Source: Nitrospiraceae bacterium (lineage in GTDB: Bacteria; Nitrospirota; Thermodesulfovibrionia; UBA6902). Taken from it: a stretch of 33,694 nt of DNA. This document shows, piece after piece, positions 23,269-29,886 of this stretch. The stretch's first letter is position 1. Each line of letters opens with the position of its first letter. A model generated the notes under the pieces. It did not search any database. It saw only the letters and a program-made list of their open reading frames with translations, and was not told where the DNA came from. The stretch lies in assembly GCA_003599275.1 (NCBI GenBank), contig QZJG01000023.1:1-33694 (forward strand), written 5' to 3'. The position numbers were made by a program, and so were the translations under genes.

Positions 23269-23467
23269 TTAGAACGTATCAGCGCATCAGCCAGATATTT
23301 TTTTCTTGACTTCCTCCACCTATGATGATAATTTATAATCATATTTAAGCACGCCTTGAGATAATAAGCTCTTAGCCTTATTTGTATAGAATTCAAAATA
23401 TAGTTTCATCCCGTATAACGTAATACCCGTAGGGATATAATCTATTTTTCTATTATGAGGTGGGCAT
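23269..23467. promoter_or_regulatory. Upstream region of the PEP-CTERM gene
   Basis: About 200 AT-rich bases without a gene; with the element before it, 336 bp are gene-free. TATAAT at 23436-23441 is a perfect -10 box, 26 bp before the ATG, but no -35 is evident at the usual distance. ATGAGGTGG just before 23468 gives the ribosome binding site. I see no sigma-54 (GG-N10-GC) site of the kind reported for some PEP-CTERM genes. Confidence 0.4.
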
Positions 23468-24094
23468 ATGAAAAAGAAAAAGGCTGTGGAGAAGTCAGCA
23501 GTACTTGGCTTGGCAGGGCTTGCAGGAGCAGCGGCATTTGCTGCGGGGACGGATGCTTATGCGTATACGGTGAGGTATGACGGGACATTTGTTTTTTGTT
23601 CGACTGGAGGATCCAGGTACTGTGATGGATCTCAGTACCTGGATATCACAAAGCCAGCCTCGGAACAGGTTGGCGTTACAGAAGGTTTTCTTGGATCATT
23701 GGATAGGCTTTATTTTTATTATGGACGGATTGTAGGAGGCATTGGGTCGAATTTCATGGTAGCAAATAAAAGCGGGTATGACAGCTTTGCTGGAGGTGAA
23801 ATAATTGACGGTAGCTTGAATTTTTCAGGATCTGGAGAAGTTATGTTTAGTTCATATACGAAGTATTTTGGTGTAAAGCTCCCCGGCGATCGTTTCGGTT
23901 GGATAATGGCTAATCTTGATGCAGATGGTGGCTTCAATAGAGATTTTAGTGCTCTTGCCTGGGGCTATGAGACGGAGCCGGGCGTGGGCATAGCCGTGGG
24001 AGCGCCGATGGCGCCGGAGCCGGGGTCGCTCGCGATGCTTGCGACAGGGGCGGCTGTGCTTGTGGGAAGCAAGAGATTGAGAAGGAAGAGGTAA
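23468..24094 (+). CDS. PEP-CTERM sorting-domain exported protein
   Basis: A 208-residue protein with a signal peptide (LGLAGLAGAAAFAAGTDAYA) and a C-terminal PEP-CTERM tail: PEPGSLAMLATGAAVLVGS followed by the basic cluster KRLRRKR. Exosortase (EpsH/XrtA) is expected to cut at the PEP motif; no exosortase gene is in the window. The middle is Gly/Tyr/Phe-rich and probably beta-structured, with one Cys pair (CSTGGSRYC). The middle part also looks more AT-rich than the tail and the flanking genes. PEP-CTERM systems go with exopolysaccharide production, which fits the sugar-transferase operon at the other end of the window. The specific role is unknown. Confidence 0.88.
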   Translation: MKKKKAVEKSAVLGLAGLAGAAAFAAGTDAYAYTVRYDGTFVFCSTGGSRYCDGSQYLDITKPASEQVGVTEGFLGSLDRLYFYYGRIVGGIGSNFMVANKSGYDSFAGGEIIDGSLNFSGSGEVMFSSYTKYFGVKLPGDRFGWIMANLDADGGFNRDFSALAWGYETEPGVGIAVGAPMAPEPGSLAMLATGAAVLVGSKRLRRKR

Positions 24095-24108
24095 AAATAA
24101 TTTAAGAT

Positions 24109-24150
24109 AACACCCTCCCCCTCACCCCCTCCCGTCGAGGGAGGGGGGAA
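24109..24150. repeat. C-rich palindromic repeat
   Basis: CCCCCTCCC (24125-24133) and GGGAGGGGG (24139-24147) form a perfect 9-bp stem with a five-base loop, preceded by ACACCCTCCCCCTCA. It resembles in composition and pattern the element inside the RND pump gene (30757-30842) and the common CCCCTCACCCC intergenic repeats. It lies 15 bp after the PEP-CTERM stop and 25 bp before the next ATG. No T-run follows, so it is not a standard terminator, though it could impede read-through. Confidence 0.6.
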
Positions 24151-24172
24151 CAATGAAGAACGAAAAACAACT

Positions 24173-26089
24173 ATGTCAAGGATTGCAAAGCGCATACTTT
24201 TTATCGGTTGGGACGGGGCGGACTGGAGGATAATTTCTCCTCTCATCGATGCAGGCAAGATGCCGAATCTTGAGAAGCTGATCGATAACGGCGTGATGGG
24301 GAATCTGGCCAGTCTTGACCCCATGCTCTCGCCTATCCTCTGGACTTCGATAGCCACGGGCAAGCTTGCCGACCGTCACCGGATACTGGGCTTTGCCGAG
24401 CCTGACGGCGGCACTGGGAAGATCAGGCCGGTGAGCAGCGTCTCGCGCAGATGCAAGGCGTTGTGGAATATCCTTTCGGAGCAGGGACTGAGGTGCGGAG
24501 TCATAAACTGGTTCGCCTCCAATCCTGCGGAAAAGATAAACGGCTTCACGGTCTCCGACAGGTTTTGCATGAGCAGCGATGCCGGTAAAATCCCCGCCGC
24601 CTCCGTTTACCCTGAAGAATTGAAAGAAGAGCTTATAGGGTTGATCACCCAACCGTCCGACATCACGCCTATGCAGGTCCTGCCGTTCATTCAAAAACCG
24701 GAAGGGCTTGATATAAAGAGTGATCGAAACTTTCAAACTCTCGTCAACCTTCTGGCGCAATGCTCAACCGTCCATAACATCACTACCTGGCTCATGGAGA
24801 ATGAGGAATGGGATTTCTTTGCTGCATATTATCCCGCGATTGACCGGTTCGGTCATGCATTCATGGAGTATCATCCGCCCAAAATGGGGCATGTCTCAGA
24901 CAAGGACTTTCAGCATTATAACTATGTTGTGGAAGGCTGCTACCGCTTTCACGACATGATGTTAGGGCGTCTTCTTGAGCTTGCCGGAGAGGAGACGACG
25001 GTCATAATTGCATCCGACCACGGCTTTCATCACGGGAATCTGCGCCCTGAGGGCAGCTCCAGGATAATGGGCGGCAAGCCTGTAGCATATCATCGCAAAT
25101 ACGGGATGTTGGCACTGAGCGGACCGGGGATCAAAAAGGACATGCGAGTTTATGGTGCATCCATTCTCGACGTAGCTCCTACAATTCTTGCTATGTCAGG
25201 CATTCCCGTGCCTGAAGATATGGACGGAAGTGTCCTGAGACAGATATTTGAAGGAGACAGCTTCAAATATGAGACTGTTGACACCTATGAGAAACAGGCT
25301 GCGTCTGATCCGGTCCCTGAGATTGACGACCCCTGGGCGGTACAGGAGATGCTTAGAAGTCTCGCTGCTTTCGGATATATCGACTTATCGGGAACGGAAT
25401 CCGAGGTCCTTGAAGATATCATTACTGAAAGGACCATGAATCTGGCGCATGCTTATATATCTTCCAACCGTCCTGGGCTTGCGGTTGCGGAATTGGCAAA
25501 GCTTTCGCCGATACATGGGGAGGAGACCTCAGCGAAACACCTTCTTGTCATCAGCTATATAAAAATGAAGCAATATGACACGGCGGAAAAACTTTTGAAC
25601 GAGATCGTTGCGGCTAAAGAGGATGGGCCGCAGATAAATTACCAGATGGGACTGCTGCGGCATTATCAGGACAGGAACGAAGAAGCGCTGCAATGTCTGG
25701 AGAAGGCGGAGTCCTTTGAACAGTGTCACCCGCACTTTTATAATCAGGTCGGGCAAGTCTACCTGAGCATGGGCAGATTTGAAAGCGCTCAAAAGGCGTT
25801 CATAAAGGCCCTGAGTATGGATGATGAAAATGCCGTTGCCTACGATGGTCTCGGGGTGGCCTATCAGAAGCTTGGCGATTTTGAAAAAGCGGTCGAGGCG
25901 CACATGAAGTCTGTAGCGCTTTTACATTATCAGCCGATGGCCCACTTCCATTTGGGGATCGCCCTTGCAGAGGTCGGACAGATTGACTGGGCGATCCGCG
26001 CCCTTAATGTTGCAATTGAACAAGCACCGAACAACCCTGCACCGAAAATGCTGCTTGCCGGGATTTATTCAAGAATGGAGGCCGGTTGA
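24173..26089 (+). CDS. Alkaline-phosphatase-superfamily (phosphodiesterase-like) protein with TPR domain
   Basis: A 638-residue cytoplasmic protein, no signal peptide. Residues about 5-345 form a type I phosphodiesterase/nucleotide pyrophosphatase domain: metal ligands D14 (IGWDGADW), D224 and H228 (IDRFGHAF) and D282-H283 (SDHGFHHG). The nucleophile is probably a Thr or Ser in LSPILWTSIATG (52-63). Residues about 420-636 are TPR repeats (for instance AYDGLGVAYQKLGDFEKAVE). The substrate is unknown; lipid-linked or nucleotide phosphodiesters are possible. The ribosome binding site is weak. It follows the PEP-CTERM gene by 78 bp, with the C-rich palindrome between. Confidence 0.86.
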   Translation: MSRIAKRILFIGWDGADWRIISPLIDAGKMPNLEKLIDNGVMGNLASLDPMLSPILWTSIATGKLADRHRILGFAEPDGGTGKIRPVSSVSRRCKALWNILSEQGLRCGVINWFASNPAEKINGFTVSDRFCMSSDAGKIPAASVYPEELKEELIGLITQPSDITPMQVLPFIQKPEGLDIKSDRNFQTLVNLLAQCSTVHNITTWLMENEEWDFFAAYYPAIDRFGHAFMEYHPPKMGHVSDKDFQHYNYVVEGCYRFHDMMLGRLLELAGEETTVIIASDHGFHHGNLRPEGSSRIMGGKPVAYHRKYGMLALSGPGIKKDMRVYGASILDVAPTILAMSGIPVPEDMDGSVLRQIFEGDSFKYETVDTYEKQAASDPVPEIDDPWAVQEMLRSLAAFGYIDLSGTESEVLEDIITERTMNLAHAYISSNRPGLAVAELAKLSPIHGEETSAKHLLVISYIKMKQYDTAEKLLNEIVAAKEDGPQINYQMGLLRHYQDRNEEALQCLEKAESFEQCHPHFYNQVGQVYLSMGRFESAQKAFIKALSMDDENAVAYDGLGVAYQKLGDFEKAVEAHMKSVALLHYQPMAHFHLGIALAEVGQIDWAIRALNVAIEQAPNNPAPKMLLAGIYSRMEAG

Positions 26090-26243
26090 CCGGCTTCTGA
26101 CTCTCGCAAAGGGCTGAAACTTTTTTCCTTTCAAGACAAAAGCTGCAGGTCAATATTGATATTTATTCCCGTAGAGTTCCGCTGTGTTTAGTTAATCTTG
26201 CGTCAATTTGCGGCGCACCCTTCTCAATTCTTCGTAAAAGGTC

Positions 26244-26278
26244 TTGACAATCACATCAACATATGCTAATTTGTTTAT
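26244..26278 (+). promoter_or_regulatory. Promoter of the efflux operon, with possible ArsR operator
   Basis: TTGACA (26244-26249) is a perfect -35, and TAATTT (26267-26272), 17 bp on, is a modest -10. Only six bases follow before the ATG at 26279, and no Shine-Dalgarno is present, so the transcript is probably leaderless. ATAT half-sites at 26261-26264 and 26277-26280 lie symmetrically around the -10 and could be part of an ArsR-type operator, but the dyad is weak. Confidence 0.55.
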
Positions 26279-26683
26279 ATGAAAAAATATACGGAGATGT
26301 TCAAGCTTCTTACAGACGAGCAGAGACTTCGGGTCCTGATGCTCCTTGACAGGAAGACCCTGAGTGTTTGCCAGCTTATGGGGATCATCGGGGCCTCCCA
26401 GCCGCTGATCTCAAAAAACCTTTCTCTCCTTTACAGAGGCGGATTCCTCGATGAGAGGAGGGACGGCAAGCTCAGGTTCTACAGCATAAAAAGCGACCTT
26501 GCTGAGGATAAAGCTGCCGTGCTTGTTTTATTGCGCACCCTCCTGAAATCTGATACAAGGTTTAAAGAAGACCTTCAGACCCTTGCCGAATGTACGGCGT
26601 TCCAGAAGAAAGCGGGCCGGTGTGACATGAAGACGTTGAAGGAGTTCATGGAATTGCAGAAGATGAAGAAAAAGAAGTCTTGA
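26279..26683 (+). CDS. ArsR-family winged-helix transcriptional regulator
   Basis: A 134-residue dimeric repressor of the ArsR/SmtB type. The helix-turn-helix is TLSVCQLMGIIGASQPLISKNLSLLYRGG (about 31-59), followed by the wing FLDERRDGKLRFYSI. One Cys lies where ArsR proteins carry the CxC arsenite site (LSVCQL) and two more lie near the C-terminus (AECTAF and GRCDM), so thiol-metal sensing is possible. It heads the TolC-adaptor-RND genes on the same strand and likely represses them. The stop codon is followed at once by AACCACAGAGGTCACAAG, a fragment that resembles a common dispersed repeat. Confidence 0.9.
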   Translation: MKKYTEMFKLLTDEQRLRVLMLLDRKTLSVCQLMGIIGASQPLISKNLSLLYRGGFLDERRDGKLRFYSIKSDLAEDKAAVLVLLRTLLKSDTRFKEDLQTLAECTAFQKKAGRCDMKTLKEFMELQKMKKKKS

Positions 26684-26711
26684 ACCACAGAGGTCACAAG
26701 AAAAAAAGAAG

Positions 26712-28061
26712 ATGAGAGATAGAATAATATATTCCCTTCCTAAACTCCCAATCGTCTTGCTCTTTGCACTTTGTGTTTCAAATCAGGCTTATGCGGAAAC
26801 GCTTACATTCCGGGAAGCGATAAATGCCGCGCTCGAAAATAATCCCCTTCTTCAGGCCCATGCATGGTCTGTCCGGGCCCGGAAAGAGGACTTTCTCACG
26901 ACAAAAGGACTTCTATATCCGAAGTTGACGGTAGAGGAGAGATTCACCAGGACCGATAGTCCTACTTATGGTTTTATGGCCAAACTCAATCAGGAGCGGT
27001 TTGCACAGCAGGACTTCGCAATCGGACAACTTAATGACCCTCACGATATTTCAGATTTTCAGACGTCTTTCAGTGTTGATCAGCCGCTTTTCGCACCGGC
27101 GCTTTATTATGGAATGGGCCTTGCAGAAAAGGAGATGGACGCAGGGAACGCAGAGTTTGAACGATTGAAAAACGAGGTGGCGCGCAGCGTTGTCAGAAGC
27201 GCCCTTGCTGTTCAAACGGCAAAGGAGTTTCTGTCTGCGGCCCTTGCTGCAGCGGCAGACGCACGGGAACACAAGAGGCTTGCATCGCTGAGATACGACA
27301 GCGGCCTTGGGCTTTATTCGGATGTGTTGAGGGCGGACGTCGGGATTAAAAAGGCCGAGGCTGTGGTTGCAAGGGCTGAAGGCGATCTCGAAGTGGCCGG
27401 GAGGGCGTTAGGTCTTGTATTGGGCAGGACGGAGGCTGTTGATGTAACCGGGGTAAAACCTTCTCTGCCGTTAAATGAGTTGAATGTATATATGGATGCA
27501 GCGTTCCGGAGGGACGACCTGAAGGCGCTCGGCATAAGATATGAGAACTCCCTGGAGGCAGTCAAACTGGAGAAGTCGTTTTTTCTCCCTGAAATCGGCG
27601 CGAGGGCGAGTTACCAGTTCAATGACCATAACAGCCCGTTTTCTCCGGAAGGAGAGAGTTATATCCTGACCGCGTCTTTGAGATGGAGCCTTTTCGATGC
27701 CTCGCTGTACCACAAGGTCAGGAAGGCCGAGGCCGGCGCGAATGAAATGAGGCAGCGTCTTACGGGGCTGGAACAGGAAGTCCGGTTCAGGGTCAATGAA
27801 GCCTACATAAGGATCCGCGAGAAGGAGAAGACCCTGTCTCTTTCAAAGGCCGCACTTGAAGAAGCAGAAGAGTCCCTGCGGCTCGTTAAGACGAGATATG
27901 AGAATTCATTGTCGCCGATAGTGGACCTCCTCGGCACGCAGGCCCTGCTCGACAGCGCGCGGGCTAACGCCGTAGAGGCGGAGAATGAATATATTAACGC
28001 GGTGGCGGACCTGTATCATCAAAGCGGGACGCTGTTGAAAGAATTGGGAATTACGAATTAG
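26712..28061 (+). CDS. TolC-family outer-membrane efflux channel
   Basis: A 449-residue outer-membrane protein with a signal peptide (about 1-27, ending AYAET) and two homologous OEP domains of long coiled-coil helices and strands. [19 protein letters not shown] begins the first and [29 protein letters not shown] the second. It forms the trimeric exit duct for the RND pump encoded downstream. The last six codons (ELGITN) and the TAG stop are made of the heptamer repeat that starts at 28041, so the native C-terminus was replaced or extended by the insertion. Family members vary at this end, so function is probably kept. Confidence 0.92.
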   Translation: MRDRIIYSLPKLPIVLLFALCVSNQAYAETLTFREAINAALENNPLLQAHAWSVRARKEDFLTTKGLLYPKLTVEERFTRTDSPTYGFMAKLNQERFAQQDFAIGQLNDPHDISDFQTSFSVDQPLFAPALYYGMGLAEKEMDAGNAEFERLKNEVARSVVRSALAVQTAKEFLSAALAAAADAREHKRLASLRYDSGLGLYSDVLRADVGIKKAEAVVARAEGDLEVAGRALGLVLGRTEAVDVTGVKPSLPLNELNVYMDAAFRRDDLKALGIRYENSLEAVKLEKSFFLPEIGARASYQFNDHNSPFSPEGESYILTASLRWSLFDASLYHKVRKAEAGANEMRQRLTGLEQEVRFRVNEAYIRIREKEKTLSLSKAALEEAEESLRLVKTRYENSLSPIVDLLGTQALLDSARANAVEAENEYINAVADLYHQSGTLLKELGITN

Positions 28062-28138
28062 GAATTACGAATTACGAATTGGGAATTACGAATTACGAAT
28101 TACGAATTACGAATTACGAATTAGGAATTACGAATTGG
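28041..28138 (+). repeat. Tandem array of 14 heptamers, GAATTAC type
   Basis: Fourteen exact-length 7-bp units in register: GAATTAC nine times, GAATTGG three times and GAATTAG twice. It starts inside the tolC-like gene, gives that gene its stop codon, and ends 14 bp before the start of the four-helix-bundle gene, where GGAGGGG follows as ribosome binding site. The units are the reverse complement, up to phase, of the array at 28506-28540. No unique spacers are present, so it is not a CRISPR. Confidence 0.95.
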
Positions 28139-28151
28139 GAATGGAGGGGAA

Positions 28152-28508
28152 ATGAAAGGTAATAATGTTGTTCAACAAAAGAGTTATGATTTTGCGTTGC
28201 GGATTATTAAGGTTTATAAGTATCTTTTACATCAGAAGAAAGAATTGGTTTTATCAAAACAGATTTTAAGAAGTGGGACTTCCATTGGCGCTAATGTTGA
28301 GGAAGCTATTGGTAGTCAATCAGGTAAGGATTTTATAGCTAAATTATCAATTGCATATAAAGAAGCAAGAGAGACGCATTATTGGATTCGGTTAATGAGA
28401 GATTCTGATTATTTAAAACCAGACAAAGCGCAAATATTGTTAAATGATTGTGAGGAATTATTGAGAATTATTGGCTCAATTGTTAAGACAATGAAAGATA
28501 GAAAGTAA
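28152..28508 (+). CDS. Four-helix-bundle protein (S23 / 23S rRNA intervening-sequence family)
   Basis: A 118-residue all-helical protein of the IVP/S23 family. Seen are [15 protein letters not shown] in helix 1, [41 protein letters not shown] and [15 protein letters not shown], all close to the family pattern ([18 protein letters not shown]). It is related in fold to Avd, the accessory protein of diversity-generating retroelements. The gene is clearly more AT-rich than its neighbours and lies between inverted heptamer arrays; its TAA stop is the first three bases of the downstream array. GGAGGGG precedes the ATG. Family members are found in rRNA intervening sequences and at scattered genomic sites; biochemical role uncertain. 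Confidence 0.93.
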   Translation: MKGNNVVQQKSYDFALRIIKVYKYLLHQKKELVLSKQILRSGTSIGANVEEAIGSQSGKDFIAKLSIAYKEARETHYWIRLMRDSDYLKPDKAQILLNDCEELLRIIGSIVKTMKDRK

Positions 28509-28540
28509 TTCGTAATTATTAATTCGTAATTCGTAATTAT
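28506..28540 (+). repeat. Tandem array of 5 heptamers, TAATTCG type (inverted to upstream array)
   Basis: Five 7-bp units: TAATTCG, TAATTAT, TAATTCG, TAATTCG, TAATTAT. They are the reverse complement, in shifted phase, of the GAATTAC units at 28041-28138. The two arrays therefore face each other across the four-helix-bundle gene, and their transcript could fold into a long stem enclosing it. The array supplies the stop codon of that gene and ends about 20 bp before the adaptor gene. Confidence 0.92.
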
Positions 28541-28559
28541 TATTTCATGGGAGAGTAAT

Positions 28560-29675
28560 ATGAAGAGCAGAATTATCATGGTTTGCTTAATTACATTGTC
28601 TTTGATGTCAGCCTGCAATGAAAAAATTAAGCCGGGCGAGAATGAAGTAAAGAGGGCAATGGTCCAGGGAGTCGTTATTGAGGAAGTAAAACCGTCTGAA
28701 GTATCTGACTATTACGAAACGTCCGGGACGCTCAGGTCAAGGAATACCGCGTTCGTATCGGCGCAGATCATGGGCGAGGTAAGGGAGATAAAGGTGAAGC
28801 CTGGTGACAGGGTAAAAAAAGATGATATCCTCCTTGTCATAAAAGCTCCTGACATCGGCGCAAGGGTCCAGGCGGCGCAAGAGGCGCTTGAAGAGGCCGG
28901 GAAAGAGCTGGACGTAGCAGGAGAGAATAAGTTGCTGGCTGACAAGACCTTTGAGCGGTTTAAAAAACTCCATGAAGAAAAGGCGATCACCGGGCAGGAA
29001 TTTGACGAGGTGAAGACAAAGAGGGAAGTAACGGCCCTTCAGTATGAGAGGGCGAGGAGGTCATTAAGAAGGGTTGAGGCGGAAGTTGCAGAGGCGAAGG
29101 CTGTTAAGGATTACAGCATTATCAAAGCTCCGCTTAATGGAATTGTTTCGGAGAAGAAGATTGATACCGGTAGCATGATCGCTCCGGGCGCTCCGCTATT
29201 TATTATTGAAGCGCCTGTTTACAGGGTTGAAGTCCCTGTTAATGAGGGCTTGCTCTCTTATATAAATACAGGCACGCCTGTCGATATCGTAATTGACGCT
29301 ATCGGTGTACAAACAATCGGCAGGGTAGGCGAGGTGGTCCGCCAGATCGATCCGCTTACTCGGACCTTTACGGTCAAGATCGATATCAGTGAAAGTGCAA
29401 AACCATTACAGGGTGGTTTTTACGCAAGGGCGAAGTTCACGCTCGGGAAAAGATCCGGCCTGTTCATTCCTGAAGGTGCAATTATATCAAGAGGTGAATT
29501 GAAGGCAGTCTATGCGGTAGATCAGGACGGCATTATTACATTCAGGCTTGTAAAGACAGGAAAGAGCTCAGACGGAATGACAGAAATACTTTCTGGGCTT
29601 AATGCCGGTGATAGGATAATCGTGAAAGGGATTGAGAAGGCGGTTGACGGGGGAAAGGTTGCAGCAAGCAATTGA
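28560..29675 (+). CDS. RND efflux periplasmic adaptor (membrane fusion protein), lipoprotein
   Basis: A 371-residue adaptor joining the inner-membrane pump to the outer-membrane channel. The lipobox LMSAC puts the lipidated Cys at 19, so it is anchored in a membrane facing the periplasm. The lipoyl-like domain is split around a coiled-coil hairpin: VREIKVKPGDRVKKDDILLVIKAPD, then about 100-180 of Ala/Glu/Lys-rich helix, then SIIKAPLNGIVSEKKIDTGSMI. A beta-barrel follows (FTVKIDISESAKPLQGGFYARAKFTLG). GGGAG precedes the ATG. It is separated from the channel gene by the inserted four-helix-bundle element and from the pump gene by 211 bp. Confidence 0.93.
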   Translation: MKSRIIMVCLITLSLMSACNEKIKPGENEVKRAMVQGVVIEEVKPSEVSDYYETSGTLRSRNTAFVSAQIMGEVREIKVKPGDRVKKDDILLVIKAPDIGARVQAAQEALEEAGKELDVAGENKLLADKTFERFKKLHEEKAITGQEFDEVKTKREVTALQYERARRSLRRVEAEVAEAKAVKDYSIIKAPLNGIVSEKKIDTGSMIAPGAPLFIIEAPVYRVEVPVNEGLLSYINTGTPVDIVIDAIGVQTIGRVGEVVRQIDPLTRTFTVKIDISESAKPLQGGFYARAKFTLGKRSGLFIPEGAIISRGELKAVYAVDQDGIITFRLVKTGKSSDGMTEILSGLNAGDRIIVKGIEKAVDGGKVAASN

Positions 29676-29886
29676 TAAGACCAATGAGAAGACATTGTTC
29701 AACAAATTGTTTAACTCGATGGATTTTTGAAGTATTGTGGGGCAGTGCTCCGTGCTCTTTTTTATAGTATTACTGAGCGTGTAAGGCATACATGAAACCA
29801 AGGTATCGAAAAACAAATTTGTTTCACAATATCTTCCTCATTATATCCGGGCAACAACTTTGTTAAAAACACGAGGTAACAGATAA

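Noticed and set aside
26100-26160. CGCAAAGGGCTGAAAC as a second cyclic-di-GMP riboswitch.
   Set aside because: There is no GGCAAA strand, no GNRA hairpin ahead of it and no closing helix.
28041-28138. The regular repeat array as a possible CRISPR.
   Set aside because: Units are 7 bp in uninterrupted tandem with no spacers and no cas genes nearby.
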